Under the pieces are notes generated by a model, which was given only the letters and a program-made list of their open reading frames with translations, was not told where the DNA came from and searched no databases. From positions 21,009,190 to 21,073,189 of the forward strand of contig NW_022098026.1 of NCBI RefSeq assembly GCF_002288925.2: a DNA stretch of 64,000 bases, in the 5' to 3' direction. Every line of letters begins with the position of its first letter. Within the stretch, counting starts at the first letter, position 1. This stretch comes from Delphinapterus leucas (taxonomy: Eukaryota > Chordata > Mammalia > Artiodactyla > Monodontidae). This document shows, piece after piece, positions 48,046-59,467 of this stretch. The position numbers and the translations under genes were made by a program.

Positions 48046-48061
48046 TTGTCTTTTTTCAGGA

Positions 48062-48100
48062 TCAAGAAGAAGAAAGGAGGAGGAGGAAGAGGGAGGGGCA
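48062..48100 (+). repeat. Purine-rich GGA/GAA tract
   Basis: Almost pure purine sequence ('agaagaagaaaggaggagga' and on). As intronic RNA it resembles a splicing-enhancer-like purine stretch, but it is most likely simple low-complexity DNA. Confidence 0.85.
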
Positions 48101-48599
48101 CCTTGAGGGGAAAGTCTGTTGTTCGTAATGATTAATCTCCAAGCCTCTGGATTCCAGGGGCCCACTGTGAATCTGGAGAGACTGCTCAGTCAGCTCTTGG
48201 ACTTTGTGCAGTGGGCAATGGCTGTGCAATACTCAGAAATAACTCCAGTGTCAGCCCTTGCCAATATACTAGGAAACTGGCCATTTCACCAAGAACACCT
48301 CATACAGTAACTGGAAAGAAAAATAACTCACGTTCTCAGGAACATTAGTCATCTAGAAGCAACATGATTAGTGATACCTGGAATATTCACATGGCGTTCC
48401 CTAAAATTGGGTTCTTGGGATACTTTTATCAAGAACTGACATGGGCTGGATCCTTCATTGCCAGGGTACCGGGTGCAGTGTGAGTGCACAGCAGGGCTGC
48501 CCTGGGTTTCCTTTGCTGATAAAGGATATCTCAGGCAGCGGGGTTCCCAGAGGGTTCCTCGGCGGAGTCTTTCAGCCTCCCCAGCCTCTCCATGTCTCC

Positions 48600-49318
48600 C
48601 CCGGGCGTTTCCACCAGCTGCTTCACTGGTCTTGCTGCGTCCACTCTTACCCCATAACCCAGGCTCTACACAGCAGCCAGATTGATCTTTGAGAAATGGA
48701 AGTCACATCATGTTATCTTGCCTCCTGTTGTTCTTAGAATTATTGACAAGGACCTGCAGGTCCCGCCCCTGCCGCGTGGCCCCCTCTCACCCTCCCTTGA
48801 TACAAAGCAGCCTCCCAGGCCTTCTTTATGTTCTCGAATAAGGCTGGCAAACTATGACCGGCCAGTGAAATCCAGCCCGCTGCCTGCTTTTGTAAATAGA
48901 GCTTCACTGGAGCACAGCCACTCATGCCTTTGTGTTTACATATTATCTATAGCAAGACAGTGGCAGAGTTGAGTAGCTACACATTGCCGAGCCGGCTTTT
49001 CAAGAAAAACTTACACACCACTGTTCTGAAATCACAACAAGCTTCTCCCCATCTTGGGGCCTTTACACTTGCACTACCCACTGCCTGGCTGGCTCCTGTG
49101 GGTGATTTGGGTTTTAGCTTTTCGAACTCTTGGCCACCCACCCACTTCCCTATCCCCGTCTCTTCCCTTCCCCTCATCACTACCTACAATTGCATGCTTA
49201 CTTGCTGTAGATGGTCCCTCCCGAAGAGCGGAACCTCATCTGCTTGTTCTACCCTACGTGCAGGGACCTAGCACAGTGTGTGGCTCGTGGTAGGTGCTGA
49301 ATGAACGTTTGTTAAATG
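48600..49318 (+). mobile_element. L2 LINE 3' end split by a hAT MITE
   Basis: The left part has 'cagccagattgatctttgag' and 'gaagtcacatcatgttatct'. The right part (from about 49025) has 'ggggcctttacacttgcact', 'ctgcctggctggctcctgtg' and the terminal 'gctgaatgaacgtttgttaa'. The two parts are consecutive pieces of L2, interrupted at 48827-49022. Confidence 0.75.
48827..49022 (+). mobile_element. hAT-type MITE nested in L2
   Basis: 'ggctggcaaactatgaccgg', 'gtaaatagagcttcactgga' and 'gcagagttgagtagctacac' match the family of 43200-43428. The right terminal repeat is poorly preserved. Confidence 0.75.
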
Positions 49319-49724
49319 AGCCCATGCGTTCCACTACACGGGGGTCTGCACCTGTTCCAGCCAGTGCTACTTCCCTGGGGGGCAGCCCGCCGTTAGAGAT
49401 CTTAGTCACACACTTGTTCCTTGTGCACCGTGAGCGAAGGAGCGGGGAGAGCGTGAGTTGCCTGTGCAGGGGTGTATGGAGTGTATATGGATTGAGCTGA
49501 GAGAGAGGAGTTGGCAGGAAGCACGCCCGTGTCAGCAGCAGCTTATATTTATTATATGCCTGCTGGGCTGGAGAGCTGCCCAGGCAGCTCACTGCAACAC
49601 CTTGTGTGTTTATATAGCACATGGGACACTGGTGCAATTCAGAAGGTTGGACATTGGTGCGATTCAACCCAACAAGTACTTATGATGAGCATCCTCGATG
49701 TCCAGAGCATTAGGCCAGGCCAAA

Positions 49725-49990
49725 GTGGTAGTGCTTAAGACCACAGACCCTAGGGTCAGGTGTCCTGAGTTCAGATCCACCTCCAGCATCTACCAGCTGT
49801 GTAATTTGGGGCAAGATGCTTAACTTCTCTGAGCCTCAGTTTCTCCAGTAAGATGAGGATAATAGAACCAACTCCATAGTCCTTCTGAAGATGGAGAGAG
49901 GTGATGCAGAGGAAGCGCTTAGCAAAGGGCCCACTGCTTAGTATGTGCTCACCATGAGCATCATCATTCTTATCCTCAAGGATCACATTC
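49725..49990 (+). repeat. MIR SINE
   Basis: 'gtagtgcttaagaccacaga', 'tcctgagttcagatccacct', 'gcttaacttctctgagcctc' and 'agtttctccagtaagatgag' show the MIR head and core. Confidence 0.9.
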
Positions 49991-49999
49991 TCTGGTTGG

Positions 50000-50215
50000 A
50001 TAGAGGCATAATGTAGTGGAAAAGGGCTTGGTCTCTGGGATCAAGCAAGCTGGATTCAAATTCTGGTTCTACCGTTGGGAGCCTGAATAAACTAAGTTAC
50101 CTCTCTGAGCCTTAATTTTCTCATCTGTAAAATAGGGAAAATAATAATACAAGCTAGGATCCTTAGGTCCGAGTGAGTCAATAAATATTTAACTCTCTGA
50201 GTCCACGGCTGTTTC
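50000..50215 (+). repeat. MIR SINE
   Basis: 'ataatgtagtggaaaagggc', 'ggattcaaattctggttcta', 'attttctcatctgtaaaata' and 'tcaataaatatttaactctc' follow MIR from head to tail. It sits directly after another MIR in the same orientation. Confidence 0.9.
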
Positions 50216-50329
50216 CCAGTCATCATTTGTAGCGTGTTCGCTTCTATCATTATAATTCACCAGAGGGGAGTCAGTGAAGAATGTTGAGTGATAGGATACA
50301 AAATTAAATGCACTAAAAAACTAGTTAGG

Positions 50330-50540
50330 AGGCTTCCCTGGTGGCACAGCGGTTGAGAGTCCGCCTGCCAATGCAGGGGACACGGGTTCGTGCCCCGGTC
50401 CGGGAGGATCCCACATGCCGCAGAGCGGCTGGGCCCGTGAGCCATGGCTGCTGAGCCTGCGCGTCCGGAGCCTGTGCTCCACAACGGGAGAGGCCCAAAC
50501 AAGTGGAGGGCCCCGGTACCCAAAAAAAAAAAAAAAAAAA
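50330..50540 (+). mobile_element. Young CHR-type cetacean SINE (short-tailed form)
   Basis: The head 'ggcttccctggtggcacagc' leads through the box B GTTCGTGCCC and 'gagccatggctgctgagcct' to 'ggccccggtacccaaaaaaa'. The target duplication ACTAGTTAGG lies at 50320-50329 and 50541-50550. The tail is pure A, consistent with recent insertion. It is the same subfamily as the copy at 34811. Confidence 0.96.
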
Positions 50541-50594
50541 ACTAGTTAGGGAAACAAAGCTTAACACATTTGAACAACATTAAAAGGACCTATG

Positions 50595-50917
50595 GGTCTT
50601 CCCTGGTGGCGCAGTGGTTGAGAATCTGCCTGCTAGTGCAGGGGACACGGGTTCGAGCCCTGGTCTGGGAGGATCCCACATGGCGTGGAGCAACTAGGCC
50701 CGTGAGCCACAACTACTGAGCCTGCGCCTCTGGAACCTGTGCTCCGCAACAAGAGAGGCCGCCATAGTGAGAGGCCCGCACACCTCGATGAAGAGTGGCC
50801 CCTGCTTGCCGCGACTAGAGAAAGCCCTCGCACAGAAACGAAGACGCAACACAGCAAAAATAAATAAATTAATTAATAAACTCCTATCCCCAACATCTTA
50901 TTTAAAAAAAAAAAAAA
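50595..50917 (+). mobile_element. CHR-type SINE, long-tailed form
   Basis: Its head is as in the previous SINE, but the 3' part continues through 'gatgaagagtggcccctgct', 'gaaacgaagacgcaacacag' and an 'aaataaattaattaataaa' stretch before the A run. The target duplication AAAAGGACCTATG lies at 50582-50594 and 50918-50930. It inserted only about 45 bp downstream of the preceding SINE's duplication. Confidence 0.95.
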
Positions 50918-50954
50918 AAAAGGACCTATGACTAATATGTGGAATGTACTGTGA

Positions 50955-51070
50955 GCGTTCCAGGAGCCAGGGGAAGGGAGGGAGCAGGTAGATGGGGTTC
51001 CATGAGGATATTTATGGAGGAGGTAGAGCTTCAGCTAAGCCTTCAAGTGTGAGGAAGGGCAACAAAAGAC
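50955..51070 (+). repeat. Ancient mammalian interspersed repeat fragment
   Basis: 'gttccatgaggatatttatg' and 'cttcagctaagccttcaagt' resemble the common old repeat noted at 2640. The support is weak. Confidence 0.35.
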
Positions 51071-51189
51071 AACAGAAAGCCAGAGGCATCTGGGGCTGCC
51101 TCTGTCCTCCATTAGTTAATTCTTATTATCACCCTCATTACAGAGGCATTTTGGCACAGAAGAGTTATAACTTAACTTTATGTGAATGA

Positions 51190-51330
51190 GTTAAAATGCA
51201 GATCCCTGAGCCCCACTCCTATAGATTCTGCTGTAACTGATGTGTGCTGGGGCCTAGGAATCTACAGTTTTAATAAGCATCCAGGTGGTTCTGTTGCACC
51301 TGGTCTGGTACCATCCCTTACTAAAGCCTG
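51190..51330 (+). repeat. MER5-like hAT fragment
   Basis: 'gcagatccctgagccccact', 'gctggggcctaggaatctac' and 'ataagcatccaggtggttct' match the MER5A core. Confidence 0.75.
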
Positions 51331-51619
51331 ACTTGCTGACTCCCCTGAGTCAGCAATCTGACCCAAAGGCTGCACCGTCCCTTGTCATCCCCCATGACAT
51401 ATCTCTTGTTCTCTAGTTTGGAGGGCCTCCTTTGTCCCCTCTGATTCTCCCCTTATTCTGCAAATTCCATTTCTAATGTTTACAGACATTACCACCTCTG
51501 CACCTGAGCTGTGTTTGAACAGCTGGCCAGGAAGGGAGAAAGTGTGAAAGAGATGGACTTGGTGCATCCGGTAGAACAACAAGTCAACTAGGAGCTTTGC
51601 TGTCAAATGGGGGCGGAGG

Positions 51620-51722
51620 GTTTGTCTTTTTTTGTTGTTTTTCGTTTTGTGTGTTTGGTTGGTTTCTTCTTTCTAGGTCTTTTGTTTTGGGGAGTGAGTT
51701 TGATTTGTTTGGTTTTGGTTCT
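51620..51722 (+). repeat. T/G-rich low-complexity tract
   Basis: About 100 bases are almost free of C and consist of T runs separated by G ('tttgttgtttttcgttttgt' and on). No gene signal. Confidence 0.8.
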
Positions 51723-51839
51723 GAACATCTGAGATTTCCCCAAGTTTAGGTGGTTGTGGAGACCAGGTCCTTACTTGGTTTTTACCAGGAGGATCCTGCT
51801 GACCATTCTGAATGACTGATCAAATGACACAGGGTCTCC

Positions 51840-51975
51840 TACTGACTCAGCTGTACTGAGTATTTACTGTGCTTTCTCCATATTGGTTCCTGAACCCTCA
51901 CAAGAACCCACAGAGGGGGAGAGAGTTTTATTATCACTTGATAGGTTGAAGAAACTGAAGTGATCTTGGCAGTAT
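51840..51975 (+). repeat. MIR fragment
   Basis: 'tactgagtatttactgtgct', 'aaccctcacaagaacccaca' and 'ttgaagaaactgaagtgatc' fit MIR, diverged. Confidence 0.6.
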
Positions 51976-53084
51976 GAGCTGGATGGATGGGCAGAAGGCA
52001 GGGGTGTTTGGTTGCTAGCATTTTAGCGGTAGGCTGGGAGATCTTGGTCATCGGAGAGACCAGGTTGCTTTTAAGCTGTGTTGTGTTCTTTCTTCCATGG
52101 CACTTCTCCCCCAGACTCCTCCTTGTGTGGTGTCATGAATCCGAAGTACCCTCGCTACTTGGGTTTATTCCTGAGGCCTAGAGATATGAAATCAGGGAAA
52201 CATGTTGGAGGCCACCTCATAGATGATTGACCTTGTCTTTTCCTAAAGAAGCCTTCAAGATCTAGCCAAGGTTGACCATGATCTTCTATGAGCCTCAGTG
52301 TGTGTCCTTCTGTTGCTTCTCCATTTACTTCCTTTGGTCTGTGTTCTTTCTTATTTCCCTACAAACTGAAACTAGAGTTTTATAGTAGTGTTGTGGGCGG
52401 AAATGCTTTTCTAAAACAAGCTCAGGAAGTCACTTAATTGGCCTAGGAAGGGAATAGAGGAAAATTCATTCTCTCCAAACAATCTCGGAGGATTGGAGTT
52501 TTCCTAAAACGGTAAGAACAAATGTCCTGCCTCGCCCAAGAGTGATTTGTATATTCCCAGTTCAAAAAACATGAACAACCCTCCTCTCCAAGTCCAGGAT
52601 TCCTTCTCTCTTCCTTCCTGCTGTTGGCTGCTTTGCAGACTCAGCTGGATTGTATATAATTTTTACAGTATCACAGTAGTTTCCATGGAGATGGCTTGTG
52701 ACATCACAGAACATTGGGTATATATTCTTTGGATATGGAAAAATCAAAAGGGTAGAAGTTTTTTAAATTGCAATAGAGAGAGGGAGAAGACAGCTTTCAG
52801 ACTTGTGTATAGGAAGGAGGAAAACTCCAGAGAACAGGAAAGAAAACTAAAGAAGGGTATGGTTGGAACCACGAGAGGGCTATTTGAAGACTATAAAATA
52901 CAAAAAAAAATTTTAAAAAAATTGCAGAGGGAATTTGCAAGGAGATTAGAAGCAGAGGGTATGGATTCGGAGGGAAGTACAAGGCATGATTAGGAGCTAC
53001 GTATCTTTAGGGACTAGTTCTTAGCAGTCCTCCATAGGTACTTTATCTGGTACATAGTCAACACTGGGTAAGTAAATGAGTACA

Positions 53085-53102
53085 GGGATGGATGGATGGA
53101 TA
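53085..53102 (+). repeat. (GGAT)n short microsatellite
   Basis: About four GGAT units ('gggatggatggatggata'). Confidence 0.85.
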
Positions 53103-53466
53103 GCTAGGTAAATATATAGGTGGAATATCATAACTGTGACCTCTAACCTAAAATGCAGAAAAGTCTGTTACTTCTTTATAGTTTAAACCAGGAACTTCAG
53201 AAAGTCCATGAGACTCCTAAAATTGTATGCAGAATTTTGAATGCCTGTGTCTCTTCCCCTTTTAATTATGGAGAAAGTTCAGAATGACCTTCACCAGGTC
53301 CCCCAGTGGGTTGAGAAACTCTGGTTTAAACAAATCTGAGAATTATGTAACTTAACGAGCGACTGCACCAATCTCTAAACTTCCTTCACACATACACAGT
53401 ATGCATCCACCTCCTACCCTATCTGTAACATCATTTCTTGTCACTCTCTCCCCGCTTCCTGTACAG

Positions 53467-53555
53467 TGCATCCATCTCAGGAGCCTGGCTGGTTGGAGGG
53501 GACTCTGAATGGAAAGACTGGCCTCATCCCCGAGAACTACGTGGAGTTCCTCTAA
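53467..53555 (+). CDS. ARHGAP26: ARHGAP26 (GRAF1) terminal coding exon, SH3-domain exon 2 and stop
   Basis: Two bases complete Val (G|TG). There follow 28 residues, [20 protein letters not shown] then PENYVEFL, and TAA at 53553-53555. The SH3 hallmarks are the ligand-binding Trp (53490-53492, in PGWLEG), the GLIPENYV block with Pro at 53529-53531 and Tyr at 53538-53540, and the final hydrophobic strand. The protein ends exactly at the SH3 domain, as in human ARHGAP26. The upstream acceptor has a strong pyrimidine tract. The sequence appears identical to the human protein as I recall it. Confidence 0.97.
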
Positions 53556-54219
53556 CCATGGGCCCTGGCAGAACTGCTGAGCTTTTCATGGTGTCCATGA
53601 CAACTGCTGATTCCATTGTTGTGGGCCGTTGCTCTTCGCCGCTGAGAAGTGCAGGGTGACTGACTCTGCTGCTACCTGTCAACACGAATGTTTCTGTGAA
53701 CTCTGGTGTCACCCATCCCCATGATAATCTCAGCTGACGTGCGGTGATACTGCAAGAGACAGAAGTAAATCAGCGGAGGAGGCCGTTTGATTTTGATAAC
53801 AAGAAAGGCTTACAAAGCCATTTCTCTCATTTAGCACCCTACGTGGGGTGCTCATTTTGTTTCAGTAGTCATCCAAACCCCAACCTTCTGATAAAGGAAG
53901 TAAGTGAGATGTAGGCAGTCCCCAGGAGGTTGCAGTACAGCTGGCTCTGACAGGGCTGGGCAGTGGCCTGAGATCCAGTCTGGATCCACAGCTATTGTTT
54001 ACAGTAGACACTCTCTCTACCCCACCTCTAAATACTTGAGACCTGCCGTGCTATAGGCAGCTGGGTCTGTTTGTTTGCATGCAGGATGGAGAAGGGTTAT
54101 GGCGCTGTTTACATAAGATCCAGTCTCTCACCATCTCTCAAGCAGCCGCTGTCCCAGCACCAGCAGAATTCTGTCCAGTCCTCTCATGCAGGGGAGCACA
54201 CACCCCCCCATGGCCCCCC

Positions 54220-54255
54220 TCCCAAGCTAGGAACATAATATCCCAAGCTAGGAAC
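54220..54255 (+). repeat. 15-bp direct repeat in the 3'UTR
   Basis: TCCCAAGCTAGGAAC occurs at 54220-54234 and again at 54241-54255, separated by six bases. Confidence 0.95.
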
Positions 54256-55262
54256 TTCTCTGCCACCGAGGGCTGCCATTGTCTCGTAACCACGGCAACC
54301 CAACCTACTCTAAAACCAAACCAAAAAATAACACTCCTTGCATGACGTATTTTTTTCTCCCTGCTTTTTGGCCGTTTTTTGAATGGTTTTCCAACAACCT
54401 GAAGCCGAAGATCAAGGTCTACTTGGGGGCAGATAGAATAGCAGCTGGGAACTGCTCCCTTTCTGATGAATTTCAGCAGCACCAGGATATATTTGGAACA
54501 AACTCTAGTAACCTCTTGAGATTAAATTACATACAGGCTTAATATTTCTGTTCTTCCATGCAACTAGTGTCTGCTTTCTAGAGGGCAACATGCTGCCTCC
54601 CAAAGGGGAATACCCTCCCTCTGACTCATTCCCTCCCGTTCACCTGTCCCTTCCCCTGTCCTTGCCTGCCTGTAGCCCTTCACTGACTAGCCCCCTGGCA
54701 GTGCCCTGGGCTGCTCAGCACTGGTGCCCTGGCAGTTTTCAGGCATGATTCCTGGACTAACCCCATGGCCTCTAGTTTAAAAGGACATACATGTTCACTG
54801 CCACTCAGAAAAAGGGAATTGTTTCTCAGGCTTTTGAGGCGTGAGACTAATATCATAAGCCATTGTGATTTAGGAGGACGCCAGAAGGTTGGGGCATGGA
54901 AGGTGGGATGGGTACCTTCTGAGAAAGAGAATTTCCTGGTCCAGAAGGGGCTGGGTCATGTGGAAGACTGCGTTGGGTGGGGAAGTTTGGCCTGGACATT
55001 TCAAATTCACTTGGCTTTCCAAAGAAGAGAGTCCCAGTATTTCCGCACTTGAATGTCCTTGCAAGAGTGATTCTGGGCAGACAAACTCCGAAGTGAGGGA
55101 CTGTCAAGCTCTCCAGGACAGGAGCCCCTCGGGATGGTGGCGTTGTTCCAGAGTGTGTCCTGCTTCTGGATTTCCTCTTGAGGGAACTTTAAAGAGGAAG
55201 AGAAAAACTTGAATTGTGTTGAATTACTGTATCTTTTACATTTTTTTTTGAAAAGATAAACG

Positions 55263-55270
55263 TGTAAATA
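55263..55270 (+). promoter_or_regulatory. ARHGAP26: Candidate Pumilio-binding site in the 3'UTR
   Basis: TGTAAATA matches the Pumilio core consensus TGTANATA on the sense strand in AU-rich context. A single 8-mer is weak evidence, and it matters only if conserved. Confidence 0.35.
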
Positions 55271-56987
55271 GAGTGATTTGAAATACTATATGGCAAAGTT
55301 TTATATTTGATATTCTATAAGCTAGTTGTTTCACACATTTAAGCTTTGATTGCTGAACAGGTGTGTATACGAGGGAGAGAGGGGACACAAGGTCGAAGAG
55401 AGTCAAGATCATCCCTTCTCTGGCCTTGAGGAAGGAGAAGATATTTCCACACACTCTGCTGGCTCTTGTTGGTGGGCGTGACACATTAATGGTGTTCAGT
55501 CTTCTTTATCCAGATGTGGTTTTTTGAGCATTTCTTGGGCTTTGGATTTGGAGATGGAAGGAGCATCTTCAGGCAATGAACTTTTCCAAGAACTCCTACC
55601 CAGTAGTAAGATGAAGCTCAGGATTTAAACAGGTGAGGCCAGGGGTTAGATTTTTTTTTTTTTTTCATTTTTCTTCTCAGGTGTATTTCTTGATACCCCA
55701 AGGTACCAGGACAGAAGACGGGATAATTGCATGCTCCTTGTATCTTACTCTTCCACGCATCTCCTAAGGCTTTATAAAGGAGTCCAAGCTAGTTTGCAAA
55801 TGTGTGTGTCTAAGTTCCAAGAAAACCTGGCTTCTTAAGGATCTTTAGTTCTTGACATGCTGCTTCTTCCCCTTTCCCTAAACATGTTTATTCATCTCAG
55901 ATTCCCTATAGCTCCAAAATAAGACAAAGAAAAACCTCCAAAGAGGGGTGGAGATTGTGCTGTTATAGCTTTCTAGATGACTTTAAAGTTAATAGGAGTT
56001 TGTCATTGTGATTCATTCTATCAGCTCAAGGATGACACAGCTATTACCCAGGAGCTCACCCAGCAGTGAGCGAGACACCACCACTGAATCAGGGAACAAG
56101 AATTAAGACTGGAGAAGACCGAGATGGGACTCAGGAAAGCTATCATTGAAAACCCAAGAAGAAAGGGCACAGATGAGCAGGCTATATGAGCAGGCTACAC
56201 CTACTCCCTGCGGACTTTGAACAGCTTGGGGACCTGTTCAAAGGGGCTAGAGGGACAAGCACACTCTATACCACTGTGCTTTCCAAATAGAGTGCAACAT
56301 AACACTTTTAACACATTGGACATTTGAAATCACCACCTGCCCCATTGGAACCTTGACTAGAGCTAACGTGGGGACGGCCGGAAGTCCCAGGCCCTGGATT
56401 TGGAAGTTCCTCTGAAGCTTACCTGCCGACACTTGGCCCCAGCTTGACCACTTGGAAGCATGTGCCTCCCTCCTCATTTGCCTCTGATCCAAAGCCGAGG
56501 GAAATGGAGCTACTGCCAATGGGAATTTTAGGTAGACCCCTTCCCAGCTTCTCTGGGCCGTGCTGGGCCCTGACAGATGGCTGCTGTGCTTCCTTACCCT
56601 GGCCAGGCTCCCCTCCTTCCCATCATCTACAGAACTGGAGACACTGTTCAGGATATGAGCCGACAAATAAGAAGGAACTTGAAGGCTGAAAAAAGGTTTT
56701 ACCCTCCACTATCTTTGCTCCCCACCTCTAACTCTGTCTTCTGGAATAGGGAATCTTGGGGCACATTAGGGTATCAGAGTGGAATACTATTGAGCAAAAT
56801 CCCTGAGCTTTCCCAGGAGCCTCGTGTTGCTTTTGGAAGGCCCTGGGATCAGGTAGGCAGACATAGCCTGAGTCTTTTGGGGGCATCAAGATCAGTCTCT
56901 CCCACCTCCTCCAGGTACTCAGCAGAGTTCTGTAGTTACAGAATGAGAAGACAACTAGTTTCACATTCTTCCCCCACCGCCCAGGCA

Positions 56988-56993
56988 AATAAA
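56988..56993 (+). promoter_or_regulatory. ARHGAP26: Candidate internal poly(A) signal
   Basis: AATAAA followed within about 50 bases by a U/GU-rich stretch ('attctcttctgttttc'). It could give a shorter 3'UTR. A second AATAAA lies at 57254-57259. Confidence 0.35.
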
Positions 56994-59126
56994 GTCCTGA
57001 CGTGCTCAAGACTGATGATATTCTCTTCTGTTTTCAAATCTGGACATAGAGGGATGGACCCTGTATAGCACTGCTGGCCTTTGTATCCTAGGATTGGAGC
57101 CGGTTTTTAGCTTAGTGTTTTAGTATTTCTACAGCCAATGTGTGTTTTCTTCTGTCACACCAAACTGGGGTTTGTTTGTTTCTTTCTTCAGCATAATTCC
57201 AGTTCATGTCCTCTTGCTGAGTGCTTTTTGGATAGAAAGGCAAAGAGAAGGAGAATAAATGAACAATCAGGTATTGGCCAGCCGGCATTAGCAACACAGA
57301 GTCATGCTAGTGACAAGGTGATTTCACTGTTTGCCACTGTTGCAGTTATGTGTGCCATACCTGTAGCTCACAGGGAAGTCCCTCTACCATCAGAGTTTGT
57401 GTCTCTTGAAAACAGCAACCCCTGTCACACCAAAAGCTCTGTCTTGACCGTATAGACTCTAAAAACATCCATGATTGTGGAGTGGGGAGACAGAAATAAT
57501 CGACTGAACATAACATGATCAACTACTCATGACTGTCTACTGGCACCTTTCATCCTCTGGCTTCTGTTTCCAGAAGAAGCAAGTCTGGAACATCCATTTT
57601 TATAGACCCAGGACTCCCAGGTACAGCAGTGGCCATCATGGCACTCACAGTTCGCCCTAGCATCGAATGTTTTATGAGCAACCGTGTTACCCAAGTAGGT
57701 AGCCAGCCCTGAAGAAACTAAACAGCCACTTAGCTACCTGACTTTAAAAGGAATGTCCTGGCTATACTGTCTAGGGAGTTAATCTGTCATGACTGGGAAA
57801 CTTGACAGTAATCATTTACCTAGACAGCCCTGCCCCACATCTCTTTCAAGTCAACTGGGTGTCCTCTCACACACCCTGTGTCGGCGTTTAAAAAATGTAT
57901 CTTATCATGCTCAAATGTGTTTGGCAGCCAGGCTGGTGTTCTGGGTGCTGAACCACTTTTCTTTAAATGTAACCTCCAAATGACAACAGCCATAGAATAA
58001 TGGACCTTGCACAAACCTACAGCATGCCTGAGACCAGACTCCACCAAGTCATAATTAGCTTGTTTCCTTTCACCACCTACAGTACTTCTCTAACTAAAGA
58101 GCTTCCCAAAGCACAGGGCGAGGCCATATAGAGAATTCAGACGTCATTCAGAGCCAGCCCTGGCTAAAATGTGATCTCCTAATGGAAGCACTTGTATTCT
58201 TAGGAGAAAAAGGATTGGGTATAAAGTAATGCTAAGAGCAGAAAGAGAAAGGCAAACCATCCTGAAGAACTTTGGATTTTTTAAAAGAGGGATAAATATA
58301 GTTCTTAATAGGGGGGAAAATCTATCCCATAAAAAGTTCACAGCTAATTTTTTTACAGAAGCTTTACAGGACACTACAAGATGAAAACATTTTTCAAGGC
58401 AGAATGCCTTAGAGAGCAAAGGCTTAGCACAGTCCTGGACCCGTGTGAGTATAGGAATTACTATTACATCAAAATTCTATTTAGTGTAGTCAACGAGAAC
58501 CAAGAGCAGTGATAAAGTGTCAGAATTACCTGGAGAGGCCAAGACATTTGACCTGAATCATTTCTACATCTACCATTTCTACCAAATTGTCCAAACAGAC
58601 CCTACACGCAGCTTCCTTGGGTATCCAGATGCCAGGGTCAACCCTGAACCTGTGAAAAGAGGTTCATCTGATGATTCTTAAGTGTGTACGTATTAGTGCA
58701 TGTTTGTGTATGTATGTGTACAGCTCACATTTACATATGTAAAGATACAGACTGTCTTCTAGAAAAACCCGCCTAAGCTGGTGGTTGCTGAGCCTTGACA
58801 GCCTTTAAGATTTGAAGTTGGAGAATCAGAGAAACAAGAGATTGACTATCAGAATGAGCAAAGATGTAACTTAAGTGCCATTTGAAAACTTCGTTCGTAT
58901 TTATCAGATGACTACTATCTGTAGCTGTATTCCTTATTAACTTATTAAGAGTCATGTTGAAAAAAAGATCAAACTCATAAACAATTAGGGGTTCATAGTA
59001 GGCTAGTGTTCACAAGCACTCTAAAAGACATTTTGTCCATATTTTGGAGAAGAAAATATTTGCATGTTTAATTCACAACTTAGGCTACCTTTGAGTATAT
59101 TATAAAGTGCTGTGTGATGTAATATC

Positions 59127-59132
59127 AATAAA
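59127..59132 (+). promoter_or_regulatory. ARHGAP26: Candidate distal poly(A) signal
   Basis: AATAAA is followed by 'tttaatgtttttttg', a U-rich downstream element about 20-30 bases away. Confidence 0.45.
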
Positions 59133-59461
59133 CTACTTAAAAATGGCACTTTAATGTTTTTTTGAAAAACAAATGCACTGTTTTAAACTTCGATTCAGTA
59201 TTGAATATCGACTGGTGTGTGTAGAATCCTATTTCGTAATTAAAAAGTAACTTGTGACTAGAATAGAACTTTTTCCCTGTTATTCATAAAACAGTGTTGC
59301 CATGTTCAGGCTTGAAAAGAAAAAAAATGTGCTTTTGTGTCACTAAGCATATCTGTAAAGAAAATACAGTTTCTGTTGGGTGGCCTCTGAAACTTGGCTT
59401 TCTTACTTTTGGTTGGTTTATGTGACAATCCCTGTGAAACTAGTGGAAGTATGATTTTTGA

Positions 59462-59467
59462 ATTAAA
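59462..59467 (+). promoter_or_regulatory. ARHGAP26: Candidate most distal poly(A) signal
   Basis: ATTAAA is followed by 'ttggtggtatgtttgtttct', a strong GU-rich downstream element at 59480-59500. I placed the inferred 3' end here because signal and downstream element are both well formed. Confidence 0.45.

Larger units (their letters stand above)
44338..53466 (+). other. ARHGAP26: ARHGAP26 last intron (splits the SH3 domain)
   Basis: It runs from donor GTGAGT (44338) to acceptor CTTCCTGTACAG (ending 53466), which has a strong pyrimidine tract. Contents listed separately are a poly(A)-only insertion, MIRs, an L1, microsatellites, an L2 split by a hAT MITE, and two adjacent cetacean SINEs. No gene or clear repeat was recognised at 44540-45465, 45665-46610, 47340-47975, 48105-48595, 49325-49720, 51335-51615 and 51980-53460. 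Confidence 0.95.

Noticed and set aside
52547..52993. 148-codon frame, Lys/Glu-rich at its end
   Set aside because: The second half is the translation of purine-rich intronic DNA (gagagaggga, aaaaaaaatttt). No homology is recognised, and the frame lies inside the last ARHGAP26 intron.
53467..53555. Assignment to the paralogues ARHGAP10 or ARHGAP42
   Set aside because: The SH3 sequence (ALYACKAEHDSELSF and [18 protein letters not shown]) and the preceding Ser/Pro linker fit ARHGAP26 as I recall it better than either paralogue.
56577..57068. 163-codon frame after the ARHGAP26 stop
   Set aside because: It lies in the 3'UTR, starts in weak context and has no domain. It is most likely chance in a GC-moderate region.
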